From Blautia glucerasea (lineage in GTDB: Bacteria; Bacillota; Clostridia; Lachnospirales; Lachnospiraceae), in contig NZ_JAJBMO010000007.1 of the NCBI RefSeq assembly GCF_020537505.1, positions 124,001-188,000 on the forward strand: a stretch of DNA of 64,000 nt, given 5' to 3'. How positions within the stretch are numbered: position 1 is the stretch's first letter; each line of letters begins with the position of its first letter. Of the stretch, positions 7,848 to 17,696 are shown piece by piece. Under the pieces are notes generated by a model. It had not been told where the DNA came from and did not search any database. It saw nothing but the letters and a program-made list of their open reading frames with translations. A program made the position numbers and the translations under genes.

Positions 7848-8801
7848 ATGAGTGAAAAAACAAATATGAAAGAAGAAAAAAAGTTAAAAAAATCTGTAAA
7901 TGGACGTTTCTCTTATATTGGTATCGTCATTCTCCTGGCTTTCTTTGGGGTAGTTACAAACTTTAAATCCCTAACTGCGGGAAATTTGCTTTTGATCTTA
8001 CAGCAATCTTATGTGTTGCTAATATGTGCGACAGGTGTCTTTTTTGTTATGAGTATGGGAAGTCTTGACTTTTCTCAGGGAGCAATTATTGGTGTGGCAT
8101 CAATTGCAGTTATTCTTGCAGGACAAGAGCATATTGCGTTGGGAATGATTGCCGGAGTTGCTGTAGGAGCAGCAATTGGTTTGATAAACGGTATACTTCA
8201 TGCAAGATTTAAAATTGGCTCCTTTATTGTAACGATTTGTACGATGTTGGCATTTAGAGGTCTGTGTGCTTTTCTTACGACCGATTCACCGTATTCTGCG
8301 CCAATTTATATGTATATGATGGATGCAGACAAATTTGCAATTCCTATTGTAGTAATTGTTTTATTAGGTGGATTTGTTGTATCAAGATATACAAAATTGG
8401 GACAATATGTTCGAATGATTGGTGCCGGAGAAACTGCAGCAAGATTTTCTGGAATAAAGATTGAGAAAATAAAAATAATTTCATTTGTAGCAGCGGGGGT
8501 ACTTGCTGGATTGGCAGCAACGATAAACGTAATACGTGTAGGATCAATTACTGCTTCGGCAGGAAATCTTGCGGAGACAAATGTGATGATCGCTTTGGTT
8601 CTGGGAGGACTTCCTGTGAGCGGAGGAGCAAAGACAAAATTTAGCAGTGTGATATTAGGTGTATTTATGCTTAGTATTTTAAATAATGGATTAGTATTAC
8701 TTCAGATTGAACCTAATCTACAGCAGTTGATACGAGGGCTGATTTTCCTGGTGATTGTTGCGATTACTACAGATAGAAAATCACTGGCGGTTATCAAATA
8801 G
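7848..8801 (+). CDS. sugar ABC transporter permease (RbsC type), second subunit
   Basis: A 317-residue membrane protein with a charged, Lys-rich N-terminus and eight to ten membrane segments. The family loop is seen as MSMGSLDFSQGAIIGVAS (usual GGIDLSVG), then NGILHARFKIGSFIVTI and MIGAGETAARFSGIKI. It begins 13 bases after the ATPase stop, with CAGGAGA at the ribosome site. It pairs with the permease encoded at 5379. Two different permease genes, rather than one permease making a homodimer, is the arrangement seen in the ytf system at 41.5-43.6 kb. Confidence 0.85.
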   Translation: MSEKTNMKEEKKLKKSVNGRFSYIGIVILLAFFGVVTNFKSLTAGNLLLILQQSYVLLICATGVFFVMSMGSLDFSQGAIIGVASIAVILAGQEHIALGMIAGVAVGAAIGLINGILHARFKIGSFIVTICTMLAFRGLCAFLTTDSPYSAPIYMYMMDADKFAIPIVVIVLLGGFVVSRYTKLGQYVRMIGAGETAARFSGIKIEKIKIISFVAAGVLAGLAATINVIRVGSITASAGNLAETNVMIALVLGGLPVSGGAKTKFSSVILGVFMLSILNNGLVLLQIEPNLQQLIRGLIFLVIVAITTDRKSLAVIK

Positions 8802-8812
8802 GAGGAAAAGAA

Positions 8813-10951
8813 ATGAGTAGAAAAATTTCAGTTGTAGAAAATGGAATTTATATGACGTTTGTAATTGAAGGCGAGGAAATTAGATTAGTTAATTTTTCTG
8901 ATACGGATGCATTCGAAGATGATATGAATGAGACATTGCAAAAAAATGGATATCTGGTTGAGTATCAGGAAACTGGAATGGGCAGCAGTGATCACCGTGG
9001 CAGAAAACATATTGGCTGCAATCCTGGATGTTGGATGAAGTATAAAGATTTTAAAGATACAAGAAATGTATTTGGAAGAAAGATAGAAGTAACACAGGAA
9101 TATGAAGGTGTTGAATTGGTAAGTCATTATCAGTTTTTTGATGGTGTAAAAGTAATCAGAAGCTGGACTGAGGTGATTAATAACAGTGCTCAAACACGGG
9201 AAATTGAATATGTATCATCTTTTATGTACTTCTTCGCATCTTATGGTGGAATGACAGGATGGGAGAAGAAGATGAGACTTTATCAGGCTAGCAATTCATG
9301 GTATGATGAATGCAGATGGACTTCTAATACTTTACCGGAGCTGGGATTAAATCCTATTAATTTGGCACAATCTACAAAACGGATTTATTTACAAAATGAG
9401 GGATCATGGTCAACTGAAGAATACCTTCCTATGGGATGTCTCAGAAATGAGGAAACAGGAACAGAATATTTGTGGGAAATTGAGCACAATGGTTCCTGGT
9501 ATTGGGAGGTTGCAGAGAGTCTTGAAACAATGTTTTCCAAAGATAATCATAATTTAATGATTACAAGCACTGGTGATCAGATTGGGGAAATATACTTCCA
9601 GCTGTCTGGTCCAACCGAATGGGAGAGTCAGTGGCATAAATCCCTAAAACCAGGAGAGACCTTTGTCAGTGTTCCAGTTGCAGTTGTTGCCTTAAATGGT
9701 AAGTTTGAGGACTCTTTTGCACAAATTGTGAAATACAGAAGAATAATTCGCAGAAAAAATCAGGACAATGAAACACTACCAGTAATTTTTAATGATTATA
9801 TGAACTGCTTATTTGGAGATTCTACTACAGAAAAGCTTCTTCCTTTGATTGACGCAGCAGCAGAAGCTGGATGCGAGTATTTTGTTATTGATTGCGGATG
9901 GTATACAGATAAAAACTGGTGGGCTGGTGTTGGAGAATGGCAGCCATCGAAGGGAAGATATCCAGGTGGAATTGACAAGCCAATCCAGTATATACGTGAC
10001 AAAGGAATGATTCCTGGTTTATGGCTGGAAATAGAAGTGGTTGGATTTGATTGTCCTCATTTTGAAAATATTCCGGATACCTGGTTCTTTAGGAGACATG
10101 GACGTACTGTCAGCGATCAGTGCAGATACCAATTGGATTTCAGAAATCCTGAGGTGCAGGCTTATGCAACAAAAGTAATTGATAGAATGGTAAACGAGTT
10201 TGGAGTAGGCTATATTAAAATGGACTACAACATTAACAGTGGAATTGGAACAGAAGTGGATTCTGACAGTTTGGGAGATGGACTTCTTGAACATAATAGA
10301 GCATATTTATCCTGGATTGACAGTATTTTCGAGAGATATCCTGATTTAGTAATTGAGAATTGTGGTTCTGGTGGATTAAGAATGGATTATGCGATGCTTA
10401 GCAGACATAGTATTCAGTCCTCCAGTGATCAGACCGATTATATTAAGAATGCATGTATTGCGGCTTCAAGTGTAACGGCAGTGAACCCGGAACAGTGTGC
10501 AATCTGGTCATATCCTATGAGTGGTCAGGACAAAGAAATAACTGTTACAAATATGGTAAATGCAATGCTTCTTAGAATTCATCAAAGTGGTCATTTGGGA
10601 AATCTTCCAAAGGAACAGTTTGAAATTGTGAGACAGGGGATTAAAGTATATAAGTCAATTAGGAACGATATTAAGTCTGCCACGCCATTTTGGTTAACTG
10701 GTTTACCTAAGTTTGAGGATGATTGGTTTACTTTTGGCTTGAACTGTGACACCCATGCATACCTTGCCGTGTGGCGAATTGGTGGGGCAGAAACACTACA
10801 TATGCAGCTGACAAAGGAATTAGAAAAATTCACCTCAGCAGAACTAATTTATCCGGATTTTTCAGATGATAAGGCAGTTATTTACTTTAATAAAACAATA
10901 ACAGTAAAATTGAAAAATGCAAAAACCGCTCGAGTATTTAAAATTTATTAA
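8813..10951 (+). CDS. alpha-galactosidase, GH36
   Basis: A 712-residue cytoplasmic alpha-galactosidase (no signal peptide), of normal length for bacterial GH36. It has the N-terminal beta-supersandwich (VSHYQFFDGVKVIRSWTEV) followed by the TIM barrel. The nucleophile is D471 in YIKMDYN and the acid/base is D539 in SSSDQTDY. The substrate-site segments CGWYTDKNWWAGVGEW and ENCGSGGLRMDYAML are present. It would release galactose from melibiose- or raffinose-type sugars imported by the transporter encoded just upstream; its start lies 11 bases after the second permease with an AGGAGG site. Family certain, natural substrate inferred. Confidence 0.93.
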   Translation: MSRKISVVENGIYMTFVIEGEEIRLVNFSDTDAFEDDMNETLQKNGYLVEYQETGMGSSDHRGRKHIGCNPGCWMKYKDFKDTRNVFGRKIEVTQEYEGVELVSHYQFFDGVKVIRSWTEVINNSAQTREIEYVSSFMYFFASYGGMTGWEKKMRLYQASNSWYDECRWTSNTLPELGLNPINLAQSTKRIYLQNEGSWSTEEYLPMGCLRNEETGTEYLWEIEHNGSWYWEVAESLETMFSKDNHNLMITSTGDQIGEIYFQLSGPTEWESQWHKSLKPGETFVSVPVAVVALNGKFEDSFAQIVKYRRIIRRKNQDNETLPVIFNDYMNCLFGDSTTEKLLPLIDAAAEAGCEYFVIDCGWYTDKNWWAGVGEWQPSKGRYPGGIDKPIQYIRDKGMIPGLWLEIEVVGFDCPHFENIPDTWFFRRHGRTVSDQCRYQLDFRNPEVQAYATKVIDRMVNEFGVGYIKMDYNINSGIGTEVDSDSLGDGLLEHNRAYLSWIDSIFERYPDLVIENCGSGGLRMDYAMLSRHSIQSSSDQTDYIKNACIAASSVTAVNPEQCAIWSYPMSGQDKEITVTNMVNAMLLRIHQSGHLGNLPKEQFEIVRQGIKVYKSIRNDIKSATPFWLTGLPKFEDDWFTFGLNCDTHAYLAVWRIGGAETLHMQLTKELEKFTSAELIYPDFSDDKAVIYFNKTITVKLKNAKTARVFKIY

Positions 10952-10969
10952 TTAGCAGAATAGGTGAAA

Positions 10970-12055
10970 ATGGCAGAGTATAAATATAAAGTCGTATATG
11001 ACTGGATAAAAGAAAAAATTGATAATAGAGTATATAAATTCGGTCAAAAACTTCCTAGTGAAAATTTTTTGTGTACGAAGTTCAACATTAGCCGTCAGAG
11101 TGTACGGAAGGCATATGTTGCACTTACTATGGAAGGATACGTTTATAGTATTCACGGAAGTGGATATTATGTAAAAAAAGAAAGCAATTCTGGACAAAGT
11201 AAGAAAACCATTGGAATTATAATGTCATATGTAGCCAATCATATGTTTCCAAGTATTTTGTATGGAATAGAAGAGGTACTTTTGGAAAATGGTTATGGCA
11301 TGCATCTGGGAATCACAGAAAATTGTTTTGACCGGGAGCGAAAATGCCTAGAGCTTTTAGAGAGAGACAGAGTTGCAGGTATTATTGTGGAAGGAACTAA
11401 AAGTGCTCTTCCTAATCCTAATTTAGATTTTTATCAGCGTTTTATTGAAAGCGGAATTCCAATTGTATTTATCCATAATTATTACATGGAGTTAAAGGTA
11501 CCTTCTGTTTTAATGGATGATATCAGAATGACAAAAGAGATAACAATGCTTTTGATCAAGGCTGGACATGTGGATATTGGTTGTGCGTTTAAATATGATG
11601 ATTTGCAGGGACACCGCAGATTCCAGGGGTTTTCAGAGGCATTGAATACGGCGGGAATTCCGCTTGTGGATGATCATGTAAAATGGTTTGCATCAAAGAA
11701 GGAATTATGGACACAGAATCGTTATGGAATTAGTATGGATGTTGACAGTGTAAAAGCAGTAACTGGTTATGTGTGTTACAACGATATTCTGGCAGAAGAA
11801 TTTTTGATGGAAGCGAAAAAAGCGTCTATCAGTATTCCACAACAATTGTCTATAGTAGGTTTCGATGATCAAAATGTGCAGCTGGATGACGGGCATTATC
11901 TTACTTCTGTGCGTCACCCAAGAAAAAAACTGGGAATTAAAGCTGCAGAAACATTGTTAGACATTATAGAAGGTAATGGTCACATAGATAATTGTGAGCG
12001 TGTGATTGTTCCCTCGAAAATATCTATAAGGGATTCTATTATTCCTATAAAATAA
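10970..12055 (+). CDS. GntR-type HTH / LacI-type sensor regulator (AraR-like)
   Basis: A 361-residue regulator. The N-terminal winged helix of the GntR family spans roughly residues 5-70 (KLPSENFLCTKFNISRQSVRK, then GSGYYV). A periplasmic-binding-like effector domain of the LacI/AraR kind follows (TIGIIMSYV, GIIVEGTKSA, HRRFQGFSEAL, IVGFDDQNVQ, LTSVRHPRKKLG). It is the last gene of the operon and probably represses it, released by the imported sugar. ATG 10970 is preferred; an in-frame GTG at 10964 overlaps the AGGTG ribosome site. A paralogue of the same architecture is encoded at 36931. Confidence 0.85.
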   Translation: MAEYKYKVVYDWIKEKIDNRVYKFGQKLPSENFLCTKFNISRQSVRKAYVALTMEGYVYSIHGSGYYVKKESNSGQSKKTIGIIMSYVANHMFPSILYGIEEVLLENGYGMHLGITENCFDRERKCLELLERDRVAGIIVEGTKSALPNPNLDFYQRFIESGIPIVFIHNYYMELKVPSVLMDDIRMTKEITMLLIKAGHVDIGCAFKYDDLQGHRRFQGFSEALNTAGIPLVDDHVKWFASKKELWTQNRYGISMDVDSVKAVTGYVCYNDILAEEFLMEAKKASISIPQQLSIVGFDDQNVQLDDGHYLTSVRHPRKKLGIKAAETLLDIIEGNGHIDNCERVIVPSKISIRDSIIPIK

Positions 12056-12103
12056 TATATGTTGATTTGTAAGTAAATTTGTCTCACGATTGTGCTTAAT
12101 TTT

Positions 12104-12148
12104 GACCCACTTGAACTCAGAAATTATCTGATTTCAAGTGGGTCGTTT
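12104..12148 (+). terminator. terminator of the alpha-galactoside operon
   Basis: GACCCACTTGAA (12104-12115) pairs perfectly with TTCAAGTGGGTC (12133-12144), followed by a short T run. Confidence 0.85.
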
Positions 12149-12283
12149 CTGTATATGAATCTGCGGTGTGTTGTAGTAGTCCATTCGCGCCACAAATCCT
12201 GTCATCCATGCCATTTTCTTTTATTCCTAATTTAACTCCGTTAAGATAAGTCCAGAATAAAAAAGGGAGGCAAAAGAAAAGGA

Positions 12284-15200
12284 ATGAACAAAAAAAGAAG
12301 TCACATTTTTCGTGGACTTGCCAGCATTTTCCTCGCGTTTACAGTGCTGTTTGGAACAGTGATGTCAGTGGCACTGAGCTGGGAAGGCAGGGTAAACGAG
12401 CTTCTGGGAGTTTCAGATGATACTTTCGCAAGAAGCCAGGACCCGGATGACTATTATTACAAATCCGACTATGAAGATCCGGCAGATCTGATCAAAGCGG
12501 AGATTGCTTTGAACACGAGAATGGAAGCAGAAGGTGCGGTGGCATTAAAAGGCACACCTGCTGTAGACGGAACCGGAGTGACCTTATTCGGAATGAGAAG
12601 CCAGGCCATGCAGTATGGCGGCTCCATGGGTTCTCTTGTAGAAAGCAAACAGGCAGTGCGTCTGGCTGACGCATTGGAGGAATACGGATTTTCCGTGAAC
12701 CCGGATATGGTTTCTTTCTACGAAAGCATGGAAGAAAACTATGCGCCAACAAAGGCTGCCGGTGGTAACTGTGTGGATATCAATAAGGGTTCCACAGTAA
12801 ATGAAGTTCCCGTAAAAGAATACTTCGCAGTTTCCCCAGACTCTATGGAAGGCTATAAAGATGCCGCGGTAGTTGTCCTGGGAAGAGATGCCGGAGAGGG
12901 CGCATGTTTCTACCCGGGTGAAGATGGAATCGCAGATCCGGACGAGTTTTCCAATAGTCCTACAGGAAATATCCTGAGCCTGTCAAATGCAGAGCGTGCA
13001 TTGATTAATTATGTTGAAAATCAGGGCTTTAAAAAAGTGATCGTTCTTCTGAACTCTGCATGTGCAATGGAGATTGAAGAACTGAAACAGGATGACGCAG
13101 TAGACAGTATCCTCTGGATCGGAAATCCAGGCTGCTATGGAACATACGGAATCGCACAGCTTCTGAAAGGAGACGTGCTTCCATCCGGACATCTCACCGA
13201 TACCTATGCAGTGAACTCTGCACTTGCACCTGCAATGAGAGATTACGGTGCATACGTATTTACAAATGCAGACGATATTGACACATCTTCCAACAACGCC
13301 CTGCGAAGCAGATGGTATCTGGCAGAAGAAGAGAGCATTTACATTGGCTACAAATATTATGAAACCCGTTACTTCGATTCTGTTCTTGAACAGGGAAATG
13401 CATCTCAGGCTTTGACCGGCGAGACTGCAGATGGCGGAAAAGTATGGGATTATGACAATGAAGTATCCTACAGCTTTGGATATGGCGTAGAAGGTTCCTC
13501 TTTCTCCGAGGAGATTACCGATGCGAAAATCGACTGGAGTGGGGAAACTCAGTCCGAAGTTACGGTAAAAGTAACAAACACCGGCGACAATGCAGCGAAA
13601 CATGCAGTTCAGCTTTATGTTTCCCTTCCATACACTGATTATGATAAAGAAAATGGTGTGGAAAAATCTGCAATTCAGCTGGTTGGATATGGAAAAACAG
13701 GAGAGGCACAGGAAAATTCCTTCGAGGATGTAGTTCTTCTTGAGCCAGGAGAAAGCGAAGATGTGACTGTCACATTTACCGCAACCGACTTGTATTCCTA
13801 TGATATGACTTATGAACATGATGATGTAACTGGTGCATACATTCTGGAAGCTGGAGATTATTATTTTGCAACTGGAAATGGCGCCCATGATGCAGTCCAG
13901 GGAGTTCTGAAGGAACAGTATCCGGACAAAATGAAAGATACAGAGCCGACAGGTGATGTTTATAAAGAGACTGTTGATTCTGAGATGACTTTAACAGAAT
14001 CAAACGAAACTACTGTTCAGAACCAGCTTACAGACGGTGACCTGAACTCCTATAATTGCGGTACAGAGATCACTTATTTGAGCCGTAATGACTGGGCACA
14101 TACTTTCCCGGTTGGAATCGGAGAAATCACAGCAACAGAAGAGATGATTGCTCTTCTTCGCAATGAAATCTATGACAAAGAAGCAGAAAATGTCGCATAT
14201 GAAGGCGAGACTGAATTTACATACGGTGCGGACAACGGCGTGCAGGCAATTGCACTTAGAGGGCTGGACTATGACGATCCACTGTATGACAAAGTTCTTG
14301 ATGAAGTAAGTCTTCAGGATATGTTAAACACATATTGTTCGCTTATGAATTCAAATGAAGATATTGTCATGCCAAAGGAAAATGGAGCAGACAGCCCGGT
14401 GGGGTTACTTGGAACTATTGGCAAATATACTGCGGGAACTCTTTATGAGGTAGCAGAAGACGATCCTTCCTATGGACATTCCACTGCAGTATATGTAAGT
14501 GAAAATGTAGTGGCAGCAACCTTCAGCCCGGAGCTTTCCAGTGAGCAGGGACGTCTGATTGGAAATGCAGGTTTGTGGGATGGCTATACGGGATGGAATG
14601 CACCAGGACTGAACATTCACAGAAACCAGTACAATGCCCGTAATCTGGAATATTATTCTGAAGACCCGATTCTGACAGGAACAATGGGATCCAATGTTTA
14701 CAGGCAGGCAGTAGCATACGGAATGGTAGTTGCAGGAAAACACTTTGCATTTAATGATCAGGAAACAAATAGAGATGGTCTTGCAGTATTCCTCAGTGAA
14801 CAGGCTGCAAGAGAAAATGAACTTCGTGGTTTCCAGATTGCATTTCGCGATGGAAATGCCAATAGCTTAATGACAGCTTTTAACCGTCTTGGCTGTACAC
14901 ATGTGGGGGCAAGCAAAGGTTTGATGAATGGCATTCTCCGTGGCGAGTGGGGATTTAAAGGATATGTAATTACAGACTCTGTAAAATCTTCCCAGTATTT
15001 CCTTCCATCTGAGTGTCTTGTTGCAGGAAATGACAGGATGCTTGGTGGCTCCAACAATGTTTCCGTATGGGGGTACACAGAGGATGAAGTGGCTGATGAT
15101 ATGGTGATCCAGGCGGGAGTAAGAGAATCTTATCACAGATACCTGTACACTTATGTAAACAGCAGTGTCATGAATGGAATTTCAGAGAAAACAGATGCGA

Positions 15201-15340
15201 CCGGAGTGATTGCATGGTGGATTATGGCACTGCAGCTGGCAATGGGAATCTGCTTTGTACTATTTATGGTATTCCTGGTGCTGTTTATTTTGAAATACAG
15301 AAAGGAGCGTAAAAACAATGAATCAGAAAAAATTCAGTAA
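12284..15340 (+). CDS. circularly permuted GH3 beta-glucosidase-like enzyme anchored at both ends
   Basis: A 1018-residue protein. A membrane segment near residues 8-32 is followed by the domain that is normally C-terminal in GH3 (from about residue 70 to 370), a fibronectin-III-like domain (near 390-510, SYSFGYGVEGSSFSE and KVTNTGDNAAKHAVQLYV), and only then the TIM-barrel domain (about 620-960). The barrel carries NARNLEYYSEDP, the Lys-His motif GKHFAFNDQETNR and the nucleophile D898 in YVITDSVKS. A second hydrophobic segment near 970-1000 ends in a Lys/Arg-rich tail. Permuted GH3 enzymes are known from Ruminococcus albus; the double anchor is the notable part. GGGAGG precedes the ATG. It overlaps the next gene by 23 bases. 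Confidence 0.85.
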   Translation: MNKKRSHIFRGLASIFLAFTVLFGTVMSVALSWEGRVNELLGVSDDTFARSQDPDDYYYKSDYEDPADLIKAEIALNTRMEAEGAVALKGTPAVDGTGVTLFGMRSQAMQYGGSMGSLVESKQAVRLADALEEYGFSVNPDMVSFYESMEENYAPTKAAGGNCVDINKGSTVNEVPVKEYFAVSPDSMEGYKDAAVVVLGRDAGEGACFYPGEDGIADPDEFSNSPTGNILSLSNAERALINYVENQGFKKVIVLLNSACAMEIEELKQDDAVDSILWIGNPGCYGTYGIAQLLKGDVLPSGHLTDTYAVNSALAPAMRDYGAYVFTNADDIDTSSNNALRSRWYLAEEESIYIGYKYYETRYFDSVLEQGNASQALTGETADGGKVWDYDNEVSYSFGYGVEGSSFSEEITDAKIDWSGETQSEVTVKVTNTGDNAAKHAVQLYVSLPYTDYDKENGVEKSAIQLVGYGKTGEAQENSFEDVVLLEPGESEDVTVTFTATDLYSYDMTYEHDDVTGAYILEAGDYYFATGNGAHDAVQGVLKEQYPDKMKDTEPTGDVYKETVDSEMTLTESNETTVQNQLTDGDLNSYNCGTEITYLSRNDWAHTFPVGIGEITATEEMIALLRNEIYDKEAENVAYEGETEFTYGADNGVQAIALRGLDYDDPLYDKVLDEVSLQDMLNTYCSLMNSNEDIVMPKENGADSPVGLLGTIGKYTAGTLYEVAEDDPSYGHSTAVYVSENVVAATFSPELSSEQGRLIGNAGLWDGYTGWNAPGLNIHRNQYNARNLEYYSEDPILTGTMGSNVYRQAVAYGMVVAGKHFAFNDQETNRDGLAVFLSEQAARENELRGFQIAFRDGNANSLMTAFNRLGCTHVGASKGLMNGILRGEWGFKGYVITDSVKSSQYFLPSECLVAGNDRMLGGSNNVSVWGYTEDEVADDMVIQAGVRESYHRYLYTYVNSSVMNGISEKTDATGVIAWWIMALQLAMGICFVLFMVFLVLFILKYRKERKNNESEKIQ

Positions 15341-15770
15341 GCTGGAATTTGCAATGGAAGTTCTGGCATTGCTCCTGAATGTGGCTGGGCTGGTGCTTTT
15401 TGGCGTCGGCTATACCACTGGATATTATACCTTTGGTGAAATGAATTCATTGATGATTCTTTCCTTTTTCCTGGTTGGAATGGGAATGGAGCTGTTCTCT
15501 CTGGTTGCCATGGCAAAATGGGGAGACAAAATGTGGACACGTTTTCTTACTTTCGCAGTAACTGCATTACTGGCAGCAGGTGCAATTTTGTTGATCGGAG
15601 ACAGAGTAGAAGGAATTGGAAACTGTGTGATCACAGATTATGACTCTGGTCACGGCGGTGAGGAAGCCATCTATTATTCGCTGGCGGCTTCAGGAACAAT
15701 GCTTCTGGGAATGATCCTTAATATTGTGGGGAGCTTTTCAAAATTGCCTGAGATCAAAAATGAGAAGTAA
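15318..15770 (+). CDS. small four-helix membrane protein of unknown function
   Basis: A 150-residue protein with about four hydrophobic segments (near residues 12-32, 42-62, 74-93 and 114-135) and short loops; the loop before the last segment is polar (DYDSGHGGEEA). Its start overlaps the end of the permuted GH3 gene by 23 bases, with AAAGGAG eight or more bases upstream, so translation is probably coupled. I recognise no family. The tight link to a doubly anchored GH3 enzyme suggests a membrane partner of that enzyme, which is inference. Confidence 0.6.
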   Translation: MNQKKFSKLEFAMEVLALLLNVAGLVLFGVGYTTGYYTFGEMNSLMILSFFLVGMGMELFSLVAMAKWGDKMWTRFLTFAVTALLAAGAILLIGDRVEGIGNCVITDYDSGHGGEEAIYYSLAASGTMLLGMILNIVGSFSKLPEIKNEK

Positions 15771-15839
15771 AACAAAGGGATAAATATGTTAAGCACAGGT
15801 GAAAGCCTGAAAAATAAAGAGAAAATGGAGGATTTTCAA

Positions 15840-16766
15840 ATGAAAAAAGCAACAGCGATTTTAACAGCAGGAATTATGGCAATGGGAGTTATCACCAGTG
15901 GGGTTACCGTTTTTGCAGAGGAAACAGAGGAGAAAACCTACAGCGTAACTTATAACATGAATAACGGAAATGCAGAAGATATGCCGGAATTTCAGTTTCT
16001 GAGCGGAAATATGAAGGGAATGGTTTCCAATGAAAGCCGTTTATATGTTGAAATTGATCTTACACTTGACGGAAAAGATGCATATAAACTTACTTCTGAC
16101 TGTTATGTATTGGAGAATGGTAAAAAGGCTGAAATTGGTGATGATACAGGAATTGGACTGACATTGACTACAACTGCCGAAGGAACTTATACAGATAATG
16201 GTGATGATACTGTAACTATCAGTACTCCGGAACATGTACATCATGATATGCTCACAGATACTTATTCTGTACAGATGAAACAATCTGTGGGAATGAATGT
16301 TCTTGGAAATGAAGAGGACGGTTCTTATGATAGTGATGATCTTCCAGAGCTGACTTCTATGGTTCCAGAGACAATCTTTACTTTAAACGATAAAGGTGAA
16401 ATTGTAACTTATAATTACCTTCATCCGGAAGACTATGAGACAAAAGACGATGCCGAAAAAGCTGACACAGCAGAAGCTGGTAATGAGCTGATCGCAATTC
16501 CAAGTGATGACGAAGCCACAACCTTTACACTGTTTGACAATGGAACCTATGAATTCTACTTCGCAAGCTACGATGTAAAAGATAATGGAACATACGCATA
16601 CGATGCAGATTCCCAGACTCTTACCATTACAGATGCAAATGGAAAAGAAACTACTTCCACAGTTGATGGTGACAATGTAAAATTCCACTATGAATACAGC
16701 GAGAGTAATCAGCTTACAGGTGATTTCACAGTAGAGGCAGCTGCACTTGCAGACGCAGTAAAATAA
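15840..16766 (+). CDS. secreted protein of unknown function
   Basis: A 308-residue exported protein. The signal peptide MKKATAILTAGIMAMGVITSG ends at VFA-EE, a signal peptidase I site without a lipobox. The mature part is acidic, rich in Thr, Asp and Gly, with alternating beta-strand-like segments; the C-terminal part (LFDNGTYEFYF, NGTYAYDADSQTLTIT) looks like a small beta-barrel or lipocalin-like repeat. I chose ATG 15840 because GGAGGA (15827-15832) lies seven bases upstream, against an in-frame ATG at 15786. It is probably co-transcribed with the permuted GH3 and the small membrane protein. No function can be assigned. Confidence 0.65.
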   Translation: MKKATAILTAGIMAMGVITSGVTVFAEETEEKTYSVTYNMNNGNAEDMPEFQFLSGNMKGMVSNESRLYVEIDLTLDGKDAYKLTSDCYVLENGKKAEIGDDTGIGLTLTTTAEGTYTDNGDDTVTISTPEHVHHDMLTDTYSVQMKQSVGMNVLGNEEDGSYDSDDLPELTSMVPETIFTLNDKGEIVTYNYLHPEDYETKDDAEKADTAEAGNELIAIPSDDEATTFTLFDNGTYEFYFASYDVKDNGTYAYDADSQTLTITDANGKETTSTVDGDNVKFHYEYSESNQLTGDFTVEAAALADAVK

Positions 16767-16825
16767 GTTCCAGAGTTGTTGACCGGGCGTAAAGTGAACG
16801 GTAAACGCTATTTCCAAACAAGTTC

Positions 16826-16859
16826 CAAACAGGCTTCCGGTTATCTGGAAGCCTGTTTG
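16826..16859 (+). terminator. stem-loop ending the GH3/secreted-protein unit
   Basis: CAAACAGGCTTCC (16826-16838) pairs perfectly with GGAAGCCTGTTTG (16847-16859), a 13-bp stem. The T tract is weak, but the A-rich left flank suggests it acts in both directions. Confidence 0.7.
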
Positions 16860-16989
16860 ACCACACAAATCAAGTATGATATATTTACTGTAAAAGTTCT
16901 GGGCAACAGTAATAATAAATCGAGCCTGTATAAGTTGAATTTATGAATAGCGTCCAGATCAGACTGTACTTGAGAAAAGGTGTGGGGAA

Positions 16990-17694
16990 ATGAAAGTAGC
17001 GATTGTTGATGACGAGCTGGAAATGCGTCAGATCATGACAGACTATGTGAAAAGATTCGGGGAAGAAGCCGGGATTGACCTGGAGACGGTAACCTTCGAA
17101 TCCGGCGAACAGTTTTTGAAAGACTATAAGATGATTTATGACATCATCATCTTTGATATTGATATGCCTGGAATCAATGGAATTGACACGGCAAGAAAAT
17201 TAAGAGAAACAGATACCAATGTTACTATTATTTTTGTGACTAATATTGCCCAGTATGCCATCAATGGTTATGAGGTGGATGCGGTTGACTATATTCTGAA
17301 GCCGGTAAGCTACTACGATTTTTCCATGAAGTTTCACAGAACTGTGGCGAAGGCTGCCCAGAGGAAAGAACATATCATAAAAGTAGAGACAGCCGAGGGA
17401 ACTCGCAAGTTAAGGCTTCCGGCGCTTATCTATGTGGAGATTCTTTCTCATTATCTTTATTTTCACACCACGAAAAGAGATTACAAAGTCAGGGGAAATA
17501 TTGGTGACGTGGAAAAAGAGCTTGAAAAATACAATTTTGTGCGGATCCATCGCTCTTACATTGTGAATTTAAAGTATGTGAATAAAGTGCTCAGTACAGA
17601 GGTTACTGTAGGCAGTGCAATTCTTCCTGTCAGCAGAAATTATAAGGAAAAATTAAAAGAGGAATATCTGAAATATATAAGGGGAGAGGATTAA
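16990..17694 (+). CDS. LytTR-family response regulator
   Basis: A 234-residue cytoplasmic regulator. The receiver domain (residues 1 to about 120) has the acidic pair in IVDDE, phospho-acceptor candidate D56 in FDIDMPG, and the conserved Lys in YILKPVSY. The C-terminal LytTR DNA-binding domain (about 135-232) shows IKVETAEGTRKLRLPALIYV, the FVRIHRSYIVNLKYV core, and LPVSRNYKEKL. GGGGAA precedes the ATG. The cognate kinase gene follows after two bases. Regulators of this type are usually paired with peptide- or membrane-sensing GHKL kinases; here the downstream GH5 and symporter genes suggest control of a glucan-related operon. Confidence 0.9.
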   Translation: MKVAIVDDELEMRQIMTDYVKRFGEEAGIDLETVTFESGEQFLKDYKMIYDIIIFDIDMPGINGIDTARKLRETDTNVTIIFVTNIAQYAINGYEVDAVDYILKPVSYYDFSMKFHRTVAKAAQRKEHIIKVETAEGTRKLRLPALIYVEILSHYLYFHTTKRDYKVRGNIGDVEKELEKYNFVRIHRSYIVNLKYVNKVLSTEVTVGSAILPVSRNYKEKLKEEYLKYIRGED

Positions 17695-17696
17695 AA

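Noticed and set aside
12983-13888. Leftward frame of 301 codons within the permuted GH3 gene
   Set aside because: Shadow of the real gene; low-complexity Ile/Cys/Phe-rich translation and no ribosome site.
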